Assembly (NCBI RefSeq): GCF_030929505.1
Contig: NZ_JAVFVV010000002.1
Location: forward strand, 310,001-374,000
DNA length: 64,000 nt
Reading direction: 5' to 3'
Source of the DNA: Mesorhizobium sp. LHD-90
Lineage (GTDB): Bacteria; Pseudomonadota; Alphaproteobacteria; Rhizobiales; Rhizobiaceae
The notes below the pieces were generated by a model. The model searched no databases. It was not told where the DNA came from and saw only the letters and a program-made list of their open reading frames with translations. Both the position numbers and the translations under genes were made by a program. Below are positions 19,943 through 29,210 of this stretch, piece after piece (the first letter of the stretch is position 1; the number at the start of each line of letters is the position of its first letter).

Positions 19943-20890
19943 TCAAGGGCTCCAACGCGTCAATCCGAGCAGTTTTTTCCCCAGTTCGCTAAGCACGGCG
20001 GTCGTAGCGTTCTTTCTTTCCCAGTCGCGCGGGTCGCCCGGAAAGGCGGCGCGCTTCGGCGCTTCGCGCTCGCGCCAGGAACGGATGCGGGCCTGCCGTT
20101 CCTTGTCGTCGTCCTCGTTGGCCGGGAACATCGAGATGTACTGCGCCATGCGTACGCGGTCCTTCGAGTGGTTCGGCCGCACGCCGTGCGCCAGCAGCGT
20201 GTTGAAGATCAGAAGGTCGCCGGCGTTCATTTCTATGTTGGTGATATTGAGCCCGGTGAGGTCTGGATGATGCGGGTCGCGGTCGGCCGGCTGCGTCTTC
20301 ACCCAGGTTTCGAAATCGTAGAAGAGCTCGGGGATGCATTGGAAACCGCCGATGTCGCCATCCTGCCTGACCAGCGAAAGCACGCCCTGCACGCCGATGG
20401 GCAGCGGGCGCTGCGAGGTATCGCTATCCCAGTGGATGAAGCCGTTCGGATTTCCGGGGATCTTCTTCGGCGGGTTGAGGTTGGCGCGGTCGATGGCGAC
20501 CCAAAGGTCTTCGCGATCCCAGATGTCGACGAAGGCGTCGTAGACGCGCCGGACCTGGCGGTTATCCCACAGATACTGGTGATTGTAGATTTCCACCATG
20601 CCGGCTCCGTTGAGTTCCTTCATGGCATGATCGCGGCGCTGCGGCGCGTACCAGGTCGACGGGTCGTTCGGATCCTTCTCGTCGAATTCCCACAAGAGGT
20701 CGACGAGGCGCTTGACGTTCTCGGCGGGGACCGCGTTGCGGACGATCACATATCCCTTGCCGACCCAGTGCTGCCAGTCGTCCTCGCTGAGCGCACGCAG
20801 CGGCAGTTTTTTGTGAATGTCGTTGAGCTGGGTGGTGAGTTTCTTTGACGTGGGATGGCTGTCCAGCGTGAGATCGGTCTCGTGAGTCAC
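19943..20890 (-). CDS. Phytanoyl-CoA dioxygenase (PhyH) family protein
   Basis: This Fe(II)/2-oxoglutarate-dependent dioxygenase of about 315 residues should hydroxylate an unknown small substrate in the cytoplasm. The iron ligands are the His and Asp of FIHWDSD and the distal His of LLIFNTLLAHGVRPNHSK; the Arg in DRVRMAQYI can bind 2-oxoglutarate. The start was set at GTG 20890 because GGGAGAGAA sits directly before it. An ATG at 20941 in the same frame adds 17 residues and has a poor ribosome site. The divergent AraC-type gene 121 bp away is its likely regulator. Confidence 0.85.
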   Translation of the reverse strand: MTHETDLTLDSHPTSKKLTTQLNDIHKKLPLRALSEDDWQHWVGKGYVIVRNAVPAENVKRLVDLLWEFDEKDPNDPSTWYAPQRRDHAMKELNGAGMVEIYNHQYLWDNRQVRRVYDAFVDIWDREDLWVAIDRANLNPPKKIPGNPNGFIHWDSDTSQRPLPIGVQGVLSLVRQDGDIGGFQCIPELFYDFETWVKTQPADRDPHHPDLTGLNITNIEMNAGDLLIFNTLLAHGVRPNHSKDRVRMAQYISMFPANEDDDKERQARIRSWREREAPKRAAFPGDPRDWERKNATTAVLSELGKKLLGLTRWSP

Positions 20891-21011
20891 TTCTCTCTCC
20901 CAAAAAGCATCTTGTGACGAAACCCGAATGTAATTCTCCATCCCGGCCGATGTTGTAGCGACGCCGCCAGTTCTGATACTATCATGGCCTCCACTACGTT
21001 CCTTTTGCGCG

Positions 21012-21884
21012 ATGAAGCCATTTCTCGAACGTCTTCGACCGGAACCGGGCGCCTCCTGGGCGATGCTGTATCGCCGTCTCGACGACGAGATTCCGTTCCA
21101 GTGGCACCACCATCCGGAATACGAACTGACGCTGACGCTCAACTCGCGCGGCGAGCGTTTCATAGGCGACCATATCGGCGCTTATGACGATGGCGACCTG
21201 GTTCTGGTCGGCCCTAACCTGCCGCACACCTGGCGCTCCAGCACGAAACTGGATGACAGGCGGCCGCACGTCGCACTGGTCATGTGGTTTCTTCCCGCCT
21301 GGGCCGAGGCGCTGAGCGCGTCCTTCGTAGAGTTGGCGGGCATTCGCGCAATGCTCGGCCGCGCCGCCGCGGGCCTCGCCTTTTCGCCCGGCGTGTCGGA
21401 CGGCGTGCGGCCGCTGGTCGAAAAGCTGTTCGTCGCGTCGAAGGACGAACGCCTTCTGCTGCTGTTCCAGGTACTGAATGCAGTATCGAAGGATGAACGC
21501 GCCGTGCCGCTGGCCAGCCGCGCGCTGGTGCCGTCGCCGGACCCGGACCGGCGACGGATCGACCGCGTGCTCGACCACATCCACATGAACTATGCTGAAA
21601 GATGGTCTATCGAAGCACTGGCCGACGTCGCCGCCCTGAGCCCATCGGGTCTGCATCGGCTGTTCCGCCGACATATGGGCATGGCCGTGTCGGAATATGT
21701 CATCCGCATGCGGATCGGCGAAGCATGCGCGATGCTTTCGGCGACCGAAAGGCCGATCGCGTATATTGCGGACGCGGTCGGCTACCGGACGCTCGCCAAC
21801 TTCAACCGGCAGTTTCTAACGCAGAAACAGGTTACCCCGCGGGCATACCGGCAGAGATTTGCCTCCGGACGGCCAGCGGTCTGA
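21012..21884 (+). CDS. AraC family transcriptional regulator
   Basis: This 290-residue regulator has an N-terminal cupin-type sensor (FQWHHHPEYELTLTL, then DLVLVGPNLPHTW) and a C-terminal double helix-turn-helix from about residue 190. The HTH motifs are seen in WSIEALADVAALSPSGLHRLF and PIAYIADAVGYRTLANFNRQF. It is divergent from the PhyH dioxygenase with a 121-bp shared promoter region, so it probably controls that gene in response to its substrate. The effector is unknown. Confidence 0.9.
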   Translation: MKPFLERLRPEPGASWAMLYRRLDDEIPFQWHHHPEYELTLTLNSRGERFIGDHIGAYDDGDLVLVGPNLPHTWRSSTKLDDRRPHVALVMWFLPAWAEALSASFVELAGIRAMLGRAAAGLAFSPGVSDGVRPLVEKLFVASKDERLLLLFQVLNAVSKDERAVPLASRALVPSPDPDRRRIDRVLDHIHMNYAERWSIEALADVAALSPSGLHRLFRRHMGMAVSEYVIRMRIGEACAMLSATERPIAYIADAVGYRTLANFNRQFLTQKQVTPRAYRQRFASGRPAV

Positions 21885-21952
21885 GCAACGACATTCTCAG
21901 CCGTCGACGGGCCGATGGAGGCGGCGGGCAAGAAGGCGGCAAACACAAAAAA

Positions 21953-21969
21953 GGCCGGGAAACCCGACC
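21953..21969. terminator. Bidirectional terminator after the araC-type gene
   Basis: The stem GGCCGGG/CCCGACC (one G-U type pair) with an AAA loop is followed by TTTCC on the plus strand. On the minus strand it is followed by a run of six T. It can end the AraC transcript and any leftward transcript. Confidence 0.65.
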
Positions 21970-22067
21970 TTTCCTGACATTCGTTTCCTGCCGGTACATC
22001 CATGGTCAGGCCGCGAACGGTCTTCTTATAAAAACAGTGCGTGACAACGGCGTGAAGGCCGCCGGCC

Positions 22068-22374
22068 AGAGCGATGTCCGACCAGAATGAATCATTCTGT
22101 TTCTCGTTTGGCGAGGCGATTCGGCAGGGCCAGAAGGGCGGGCGAGACGCGTGGCTCGCCCTGCGCGAAGGTCGATGGGGTTCCATCGGCCGAGCAAGCC
22201 GACGCACCGGGCGCCCGCCAAACGAAAACCCGAAGGGCCGGGCTGGTTTGGGCGTCCTTCGGACCCTTCGGGCTTCGTCTCGATCGTACCGCCGGTACGG
22301 CCATTCCACGAAGCCCTCGACCTTGGCTCAAACCATCGCCGGCAGAATGGTTCAATCTGACCGGACATTGCTCT
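22068..22374. mobile_element. MITE-like element with 32-bp terminal inverted repeats
   Basis: The ends at 22068-22099 and 22343-22374 are inverted repeats matching at 27 of 32 positions. The body is about 240 bp, GC-rich, without a transposase, and contains a further internal inverted pair (CGTTTGGCG near 22095 and CGCCAAACG near 22207). Short open frames on both strands arise from this symmetry and are not real genes. Size and structure fit a non-autonomous miniature element or a rhizobial intergenic repeat; no clear target duplication was found. Confidence 0.65.
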
Positions 22375-22396
22375 AGGAATGACCAGATCCAGCGCG

Positions 22397-22846
22397 CTAC
22401 AGGCAGACCACCCGAACGCGGCCGCCTTCACCCTGCTCGTTGCGGCATTGGATATTGCGTGGCAACTCGGCAGGGACCTTGGGAATCAGACGGCCGGGCC
22501 CGCGGCGCGGCGGCGCGCGCACGAATTCCGGCCTAGGTTCCTCGCTTGCCGGTGGGGGCGGGGCGGAAGGAAAGTCGTGGAGCCGGCTCGGCGGCAGCAG
22601 ATCTGTTTTGCGGTATTCCATGCGGCCTAAGCCACCGTCGGAAACCATCTTTGCCGTGTAAGAGGGGACGATCGTTCCGTCATAGTTCCGCGCGCAACCG
22701 GAAGCCGCCATGCAGGCGGCCATCGACGCAGCCATGCCGATGGCCGCGATCGGCAACCGCCGGGAAATCGATGTGGATAAGATGCGGCACTTGCCCCGAT
22801 CCGCTTTCGGGGGATCGCACAAGACATCCTGCGGGAGACGATCCAA
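22397..22846 (-). CDS. Putative proline-rich lipoprotein
   Basis: This is a hypothetical protein of up to 149 residues. A hydrophobic stretch ending in MAASGC (Cys51 from the first ATG) looks like a lipoprotein signal, followed by NYDGTIVPSYTAKM, a proline-rich linker (SAPPPPASEEPRPE) and a basic C-terminal part with two cysteines (NIQCRN and VVCL). The n-region before the signal is unusually long, so the true start may be an internal rare codon. No family is recognised. Confidence 0.45.
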   Translation of the reverse strand: MDRLPQDVLCDPPKADRGKCRILSTSISRRLPIAAIGMAASMAACMAASGCARNYDGTIVPSYTAKMVSDGGLGRMEYRKTDLLPPSRLHDFPSAPPPPASEEPRPEFVRAPPRRGPGRLIPKVPAELPRNIQCRNEQGEGGRVRVVCL

Positions 22847-23464
22847 CTCTGCCCCTGCTGCGTCGAAACGAATAGGATTTGCAAGCTAGTGCATCGAAAG
22901 TCCGAGGGAAACCTTCGACGCACCTTTGGAGGCCGTGCGGTGAACAAACAATACGGCATGACGTAAGAGCTTGTGATCACCGGCATGGCGCGCACGGGTC
23001 GACGCGAGCCAGTTCACGGGTCCCGCTAGCGGCGACGACGATGCCATCCTTCACACCGCGAGATTTGTCGGCGAGATTGCCTCTTGCGGCTGGCGACCGG
23101 CGGTTGTCCCATCCCGCCCGGCGAAGGCACCGTTCTTCCAGAGGCAGAGTTGGCGCCCGACAGCGTCTGCCGGCTGAAAACCTTCCGCAGCGTAACCAGT
23201 GGGCATGAACGCAGGTCGATTTCCGGAAGATGATGATTCCGGCATATATATTTGTTTTTTAAGGTTTGTTTCTTCCGGCGACTTGCCCAGTCAACCTCGA
23301 ATCGCATAGCTAATTTGCTTGTCATGCATAGCGATCATCTGTAGCGTTTGGTCGGAGGGATGTTCGACTTCCGTATCGCGGAGGTTGAATCACGCCACTC
23401 CGATGGGGTGCTGGGCTTCGGTGTGGTCTAAGAAAAGTCCAACCAAAAAGGATGGGACACCCCG
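22847..23464. other. Gene-poor upstream region of the RTX protease
   Basis: About 600 bp have no supported gene. The segment 23240-23275 is A/T-rich (GCATATATATTTG followed by a T-run) and is the best place for a promoter of the protease gene. The rest is GC-rich with no recognisable product on either strand. Confidence 0.5.
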
Positions 23465-26400
23465 ATGCCTGTACAAAATCTCGAATGGATGAACATCGAC
23501 CAGACCCCGGACAATCCATACGGCAAGAGCACTGACTACGAGGCGTTTCTTGACTATCTCGGCGCGCTGAACCGGCCGCTGACACCTGAGCTCGCGGCGG
23601 GGCCGCTCAAGGTCAACCTCTACGAGCTGAACAACCATCCGGACTACAAGGCGGCCGCGATCGGCGCCCTGCAGCAGTGGTCGGCGACGACACCGCTGCA
23701 ATTCGAGATCGTCGACGATCGGCCTTTCGATCCGGATGTCGACTATCTTGAAGTTGTGAGCCCGGAATTGGGCGAGGAGGATGACGGCAGCGCCTATTCG
23801 GCCGGCCGCTATGTCAGCGTCGGCCAGCGCTTCCACGACACCGAGCCGAACACCAGCGAACCGGGCGGCTATCTCTTCAACACCTTCGTCCACGAATTCG
23901 GCCACGAATGGGGTCTGAACCATCCGGGCGTCTACAATTACGGTGGTCCAGGCGGCGACCAGATCAACTATCTGAACGGCGCAACCTGGGTCTACGATCA
24001 GCAGCGCTACAGCATCATGTCATACTTCGACGGCATCGACGTCGGCGGCACCACCCGCTGGACCTCGACCACCCCATCGGTCGGCGACATCGAAGCGGTC
24101 ATCCGCCGCTTCTTCGCCACCGTCGACGAAGAAGGAGTCAGGACCTACCAGGACATTCAGCTCAATACCGGCGACGACCGCTACGGTTTCGGCAGCAACA
24201 AGCTCGGCTACGAGCTGACCAAGGATGGACCGGGACACGATATCGGTTTCGTCATCCACGATACCGGCGGCACCGACACGATCGATTTCTCCGGTTCCAC
24301 CGCCGGCACGCTGCTCGATCTCAGGGCAGGGCGCTGGTCGAGCGTCAACGGTCACGAATATAACGTCGCCATCTTCGACGGCCACAACGCCGACGCGACC
24401 GAATATTACATCGAGAGGGGCCTTGGCAGTGCCTTCGCCGACATCATCATCGGCAATGATGGCAACAATTCTCTTTTCGGCGGCGACGGTGCCGACAAGA
24501 TCGCCGGAAACGGCGGTGACGACAAGATCAATGGCGGCAATCAGGCCGACGTGATTTACGGCGGCACCGGCAACGACTACATCGTCGGCGGCCTCGACAC
24601 GCTGGACAGCCGCGACCGCAACAACACGCTGCCTCCCGTTACCGGCCCCGAGAGCAAGGACGGCAACGACCGGCTCTACGGCGAGGAAGGCAACGACACG
24701 ATCGATGCCGGCGCCGGTAATGACATCCTCGATGGCGGCGAAGGCAATGACACATTGCGTGGCATGGCCGGCGTCGACGTCTTCAAGGGCGGCGCTGGCG
24801 TCGACACGGTCGATTTCAGCCGCGAGAGCCCGTTCCAGTTGCTGGTCAATCTCGAACTCAACATCGCCAGCGGTGGCACTGCCTCCGGCGATACGTTCTA
24901 CAGCATCGAGAACCTGATCGGCTCGGATGACCGCATCGACCGCTTCATCGGCACCAAGGACGCCAATCATTTCCGCGGCCTCGGCGGCGGCGATGTGTTC
25001 AACGGCGGCGATGGCAACGACGTGCTGGACGGCGCGCGTGACGGCGACGTGCTGCATGGCGACGCCGGCAACGACCGCATCATCGGCGGCGCCGGCCAGG
25101 ACTATATCCACGGCGGCGCCGGCCGGGATACGGCCGACTATACGCTTGGCGCGGACTCCAAGGCGATCTCGGGCGTCACCGTCAACCTCGACACCGGCGT
25201 GGCCAGCGGCGGCGACGCCGAGGGCAACACCGTCAAGGGCGTCCAGGGCGACATCCTCGTCTCGATCGAGAACCTGACAGGTTCCAAATTCGCCGACGTG
25301 CTGACCGGCGATGCCGGGGTCAACATCATCCGTGGCGCCGGCGGCAACGATTCGCTCTCCGGTGGCGGCGGCAAGGACCTGCTCGACGGCGGCGCGGGTA
25401 TGGACATGGTGGCCTTCTACGACAGCACCGCCGGCGTCGTCGCCGACCTCACCCAGCCTGGTGAGGACACGCTGGTGTCGATCGAGGGTTTTGCCGGCTC
25501 TGCCTTCGACGACAAGCTGACCGGCGACGCCGGCGCCAACAGCCTGGTTGGCCAGGGCGGCAATGATACGCTGGTCGGTGGCGACGGCGACGACGTGCTC
25601 GACGGCGACTTCATTCCGATTCCGCCCACAGGCATCGGCTTGGGCAGCGGCTACGCCACGCTCGACGGCAAAGCGAAGAACAACTCGCTGGCTGCCGCCT
25701 TTGACATTACCAGCAACTTCACCACGAAAGCCGATCCCGACATCTTCGATTCCGACACGGTGCCGCACACCACGGTGAACGCCACCGGCAATGGGCAGTC
25801 GGGCTTCTACAAGCTGACGCTGACCAAGGGCGCGACGCTGTCGGTCGACATCGACCATATCGCCGATCCCGACGTGCACGACAGTTGGATCCTTCTGATC
25901 CGCGACAACGGGGCCGGCGGCGTGCTTGTCGCCAACAACGACGACAATGGCGGCGATCCGGGTTCTAGCTCGGGGCGCGATTCGGGGCTGACCTATACGG
26001 TCACGCAGGACGGCACCTACTATGTCCAGGTTGGCGCCTGGGTCGACGGGGCTTCGCCGAGCGGTTTTTCGCCGACCGTACCGGTGGGCTCGACCTACGA
26101 GCTTAACGTCTCGGTGGCGCCCGCCGATGTCGGCATGCCCAATGTCGGGTCGGCCGGCAACGACACGCTGTTCGGCGGCAATGGCAGGGACATTCTGCTC
26201 GGCCGTGGCGGCGCTGACGTGCTGAATGGCGGCAGCGGTGCCGACACCGCGTCCTATGCGGGGTCACTGGCCGGCGTGACCGCGAGCCTGGCCAACGCGG
26301 CGATCAACAAGGGCGATGCGGCCGGCGACACCTATATTTCGATCGAGTACCTGTCCGGCTCGGGCTTTAACGACGTCCTGCACGGCAACGACGCCCGCAA

Positions 26401-26824
26401 CATCATCGTCGGCGGCGCCGGCAATGACGCCATCAAAGGCAATGGCGGCAACGACACGCTGGCCGGAGGCCTTGGTAGGGATAGTTTGCAGGGCGGCACG
26501 GGATTGGATGCCTTCCTGTTCGACACCGCGCCGGTGGATCCGGGCAATGTCGACAGGATTCTCGACTTCATCGCGGCGGACGACTCGATCTGGCTGGACG
26601 ACGCGATCTACACCGCGCTGTCCTCGCTGGGCAATCTTGCAGCGGCGGCGTTCAAGGACACCGCCGATGGGGCGAAGGACGCCGACGACCGCATCATCTA
26701 CAACTCGGCCACCGGCAATCTCTACTACGATGCCGACGGGTCGGGCGCTGCGTTCGGCAATATCAAGATCGCCAACCTTACTGGCGCGCCGGGTCTGACG
26801 GCAGCCGATTTCGTGGTGGTATAG
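23465..26824 (+). CDS. Serralysin-like RTX metalloprotease with embedded PPC-type domain
   Basis: This 1119-residue protein is probably secreted by a type I system; it has no N-terminal signal peptide. Residues 1-300 form an M10-type zinc protease domain with HEFGHEWGLNHPG (zinc ligands His143, His147, His153; catalytic Glu144) and the Met-turn YSIMSYFD (Met185). Several blocks of calcium-binding GGxGxDxLx repeats follow. A non-repeat domain at about 725-885 resembles bacterial pre-peptidase C-terminal domains. The last 110 residues form the usual type I secretion end. The family norm is about 480 residues, so this one is greatly extended. No export genes or inhibitor gene are nearby. Confidence 0.9.
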   Translation: MPVQNLEWMNIDQTPDNPYGKSTDYEAFLDYLGALNRPLTPELAAGPLKVNLYELNNHPDYKAAAIGALQQWSATTPLQFEIVDDRPFDPDVDYLEVVSPELGEEDDGSAYSAGRYVSVGQRFHDTEPNTSEPGGYLFNTFVHEFGHEWGLNHPGVYNYGGPGGDQINYLNGATWVYDQQRYSIMSYFDGIDVGGTTRWTSTTPSVGDIEAVIRRFFATVDEEGVRTYQDIQLNTGDDRYGFGSNKLGYELTKDGPGHDIGFVIHDTGGTDTIDFSGSTAGTLLDLRAGRWSSVNGHEYNVAIFDGHNADATEYYIERGLGSAFADIIIGNDGNNSLFGGDGADKIAGNGGDDKINGGNQADVIYGGTGNDYIVGGLDTLDSRDRNNTLPPVTGPESKDGNDRLYGEEGNDTIDAGAGNDILDGGEGNDTLRGMAGVDVFKGGAGVDTVDFSRESPFQLLVNLELNIASGGTASGDTFYSIENLIGSDDRIDRFIGTKDANHFRGLGGGDVFNGGDGNDVLDGARDGDVLHGDAGNDRIIGGAGQDYIHGGAGRDTADYTLGADSKAISGVTVNLDTGVASGGDAEGNTVKGVQGDILVSIENLTGSKFADVLTGDAGVNIIRGAGGNDSLSGGGGKDLLDGGAGMDMVAFYDSTAGVVADLTQPGEDTLVSIEGFAGSAFDDKLTGDAGANSLVGQGGNDTLVGGDGDDVLDGDFIPIPPTGIGLGSGYATLDGKAKNNSLAAAFDITSNFTTKADPDIFDSDTVPHTTVNATGNGQSGFYKLTLTKGATLSVDIDHIADPDVHDSWILLIRDNGAGGVLVANNDDNGGDPGSSSGRDSGLTYTVTQDGTYYVQVGAWVDGASPSGFSPTVPVGSTYELNVSVAPADVGMPNVGSAGNDTLFGGNGRDILLGRGGADVLNGGSGADTASYAGSLAGVTASLANAAINKGDAAGDTYISIEYLSGSGFNDVLHGNDARNIIVGGAGNDAIKGNGGNDTLAGGLGRDSLQGGTGLDAFLFDTAPVDPGNVDRILDFIAADDSIWLDDAIYTALSSLGNLAAAAFKDTADGAKDADDRIIYNSATGNLYYDADGSGAAFGNIKIANLTGAPGLTAADFVVV

Positions 26825-26839
26825 GGAAAGCGGTTCCAG

Positions 26840-26869
26840 GGGAGGGCTGGTGGTTTGCACGGCCCTCCC
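26840..26869 (+). terminator. Hairpin after the RTX protease gene
   Basis: An 8-bp stem GGGAGGGC/GCCCTCCC with a 14-nt loop lies 16 nt after the stop codon. The following bases are GC-rich rather than T-rich, so it is a probable but weak terminator. Confidence 0.45.
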
Positions 26870-26974
26870 GCCGCCGCGTTTACTGGCTGTTGCGCCGAAC
26901 AGTTCCAGCTCGGATTTGCCAAACGAGTGAAGGGCGTGGGGGCGGATAACGCACTTGCGACAATGAGTTATGGG

Positions 26975-27004
26975 TTCCCGGCCTTCGCGCACGCAGGCCG
27001 GGAA
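26975..27004 (-). terminator. Hairpin after radC
   Basis: A perfect 10-bp stem TTCCCGGCCT/AGGCCGGGAA with a 10-nt loop lies about 30 nt beyond the radC stop on the minus strand. No T-run follows. Confidence 0.5.
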
Positions 27005-27035
27005 TCGCCTCATGACAAAATGCGCAATTGCAGAA

Positions 27036-27788
27036 CTAGATCAGCAGCAGACCTTTCATGCTGGCATGGCCCTTCTTGCCGATGATGATGTGGTCATGCA
27101 CCGCTATGCCCAGCGGTTTTGCCGAGGCGACGATGGTTTTCGTCATGTCGATGTCGGCGCGTGACGGCGTCGGATCGCCGGATGGGTGGTTGTGCACGAG
27201 GATGACGGCCGTGGCCGAGAGTTCCAGTGCGCGGCGGACGATTTCGCGCGGGTATACCGGTGTGTGGTCGACCGTGCCGGTCTGCTGCACCTCGTCGGCG
27301 ATAAGCGCATTCTTTTTGTCGAGGAAAAGGATGCGGAACTGCTCGCGGTCCTCGAAGGCCATTGAGGCGCGGCAATAGTCGATCACCTGTGTCCAGGACG
27401 ACAAGACCTCGCGGCCCTTGATCTCGCTTCGCATCATGCGCTGGGCCGCCGCCGCCACGATCTTCAGGTCCAGCGCCGCGCCTTCGCCGATGTCGTCCAC
27501 CTCGCGTAGCAGGTGTTCCGGCGCGCCCAAAACCTCGGCAAGCGAGCCAAAACGTTTCAGCAGCGCCTTGGCGCGCGCCTTCGTGTCGGCGCGCGGGATC
27601 GAGCGGAAGAGCAGCAATTCAAGCAACTCGTAGTCGGCCAGCGCACCGGCGCCTGCCTCGCGAAAACGCTGGCGCAGCCGTTCGCGGTGACCAGTGTGGG
27701 AAGATTTTCGCGCGGGCTGGCGGCCGTGCTTCAGCGCCAGCGGCTGCTCGTCGAAGAATCCGCGCTCGTCCGTTTCGTCCGCCGCCAT
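27036..27788 (-). CDS. radC: RadC family JAB/MPN-domain protein
   Basis: This 250-residue protein has an N-terminal helix-hairpin-helix part ([21 protein letters not shown] and [14 protein letters not shown]) and a C-terminal JAB1/MPN metalloprotease-like domain with the motif [14 protein letters not shown]. The name comes from a supposed DNA-repair role that is not well supported in Escherichia coli; the biochemical function remains open. The ATG at 27788 was chosen because a G-rich site precedes it; the open frame extends 20 codons upstream. It lies downstream of map on the same strand, an order often seen in alphaproteobacteria. Confidence 0.9.
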   Translation of the reverse strand: MAADETDERGFFDEQPLALKHGRQPARKSSHTGHRERLRQRFREAGAGALADYELLELLLFRSIPRADTKARAKALLKRFGSLAEVLGAPEHLLREVDDIGEGAALDLKIVAAAAQRMMRSEIKGREVLSSWTQVIDYCRASMAFEDREQFRILFLDKKNALIADEVQQTGTVDHTPVYPREIVRRALELSATAVILVHNHPSGDPTPSRADIDMTKTIVASAKPLGIAVHDHIIIGKKGHASMKGLLLI

Positions 27789-27947
27789 GCAGCCCCCGAC
27801 CGATCCCGACCGACGCTCCCCGGGGCACCGTCGTCGCGATCCAACCAATCTAGCCCAAGCCGTTCCGATGTGGAAACGGGAGAATTTCGGGATACGCTGG
27901 TCGCGCGGCGGCCGCTGCGGAGACGCTGGCGCTCGGCGGCGGCTGCC

Positions 27948-28823
27948 TCAGGCGGGCAGGCCGGGACGGTCGAGATTCACCGGCGACAGCGTAAAGATCT
28001 CGCAGCCGGTGGCAGTGACGCCGACCGTGTGCTCGTATTGCGCCGACAGCGAACGGTCACGGGTGACCGCGGTCCAGCCGTCAGACAGGACTTTGACATG
28101 TGGGCGGCCAAGATTGATCATCGGCTCGATCGTGAAGATCATGCCGGGCCGCATCTCGACGCCCTCATGTGCGCTGCCGTAGTGCAGGATGTTGGGCGCG
28201 TCGTGGAACAGGCGGCCGACGCCGTGGCCGCAGAAATCGCGCACCACCGAGCAGCGCTCGCTCTCGGCATAACTCTGGATCGCCGCACCGATGGCGCCGG
28301 TGCGCGCGCCGGGGCGCACCGCGGCGACGCCGCGCATGAGGCATTCGTGGGTGACCTCCAGCAGCCGTTCGGCGGCACGCTTGATGGTGCCGACCGGATA
28401 CATGCGGCTGGAATCGCCATGCCAGCCGTCGAGTATGTAGGTGACGTCGATGTTGACGATGTCACCGTCGCGCAGCGGCTTTGCGTCCGGGATGCCGTGG
28501 CAGACCACATGGTTGATCGAGGTGCAGGAGGATTTCGTGTAGCCGCGGTAGTTCAGCGTGGCGGGGAGCGCGCCATTGTCCATGCCGTATTCGAAGACGA
28601 AGCGGTCAATCGCCTCGGTGGTGACGCCGGGTTTTATCATGCCTGCGAGTTCGTCGAGGCAGCGCGCGGTGAGCGCGCAAGCTTTGCGCATGCCGGCGAA
28701 CGCTTCCTCGCCATAGAGTTTTATCTGCCCGGTGTTGCGGGCCGGCGCGGCATCGGCGTCTAGATACGTGACCATGGGTTTTGGCGGACAACAGGTTGGG
28801 GGCGCGAATGCCTCATGTGACAT
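27948..28823 (-). CDS. map: Type I methionine aminopeptidase
   Basis: This cytoplasmic enzyme removes the initiator Met from nascent proteins. The 291-residue sequence has all five metal ligands: the two Asp in VNIDVTYILDGWHGDSSRM, the His in CGHGVGRLFHDAPN, the Glu in FTIEPMI and the Glu in QYEHTV. The substrate-binding His is in NHVVCHGIPD. The start at 28823 lacks a clear ribosome site; an internal ATG at 28775 (MVTYLDAD) is an equally good choice. The gene is followed by radC 159 nt later. Confidence 0.93.
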   Translation of the reverse strand: MSHEAFAPPTCCPPKPMVTYLDADAAPARNTGQIKLYGEEAFAGMRKACALTARCLDELAGMIKPGVTTEAIDRFVFEYGMDNGALPATLNYRGYTKSSCTSINHVVCHGIPDAKPLRDGDIVNIDVTYILDGWHGDSSRMYPVGTIKRAAERLLEVTHECLMRGVAAVRPGARTGAIGAAIQSYAESERCSVVRDFCGHGVGRLFHDAPNILHYGSAHEGVEMRPGMIFTIEPMINLGRPHVKVLSDGWTAVTRDRSLSAQYEHTVGVTATGCEIFTLSPVNLDRPGLPA

Positions 28824-29210
28824 CTGAACGCCGAAGCTTCAAGGGCAAACCGCAACCTAGGTGCGTCGACAACAGATCCGCCTGCGCCCGAACTCCAGCC
28901 ATCTGGAGTGGCGATTCTGCACCGCAGAGCCGTCCATCAGTGACAGGTGGACAAACAGTGGAACGCGGGACCGACGCTCAGAAGCGAACCTTGAATCGAC
29001 ACAGTCATCGGGGGGCAGCGCTTTCAGAAGGACTTGCCAGTGGAGTGACGCCATATCTTTACGCGCGTAGAAAACGAAGCGCTTTGCTTGCTGGAAAGGT
29101 GGAATTATCTTGAAGAAGTCTTCCGTCATCCGTACGATGCAAAGCTCCGATCGGATCGCCAGATCCCGGCCGGCGATTCACCCATCAGGCCCAGTGCAAG
29201 GAGGATGACT
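28824..29210. other. Divergent intergenic region map/osmC-like
   Basis: About 390 bp separate the two divergent starts. A minus-strand open frame of 90 codons (28857-29129) has no recognisable product. The AAGGAGG ribosome site at the right end belongs to the OsmC gene. Confidence 0.5.

Noticed and set aside
22075-22376. Small protein genes inside the inverted-repeat element
   Set aside because: Overlapping frames on both strands start with similar peptides only because the element ends are inverted copies of each other.
24421-25600. The tandem GGxGxD-coding repeats as a CRISPR-like or satellite array
   Set aside because: The periodicity is explained by calcium-binding RTX nonapeptides in an intact reading frame; there are no constant repeats with unique spacers.
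24020-25879. A 619-codon open frame antisense to the RTX protease gene
   Set aside because: It is a by-product of the high-GC, repeat-rich coding strand. Its protein is biased in composition and has no domain, and the sense strand encodes clear protease and RTX motifs.
28857-29129. A 90-codon minus-strand frame between map and the OsmC gene
   Set aside because: It starts plausibly but has no ribosome site, no recognisable domain and overlaps the promoter region of two divergent genes.
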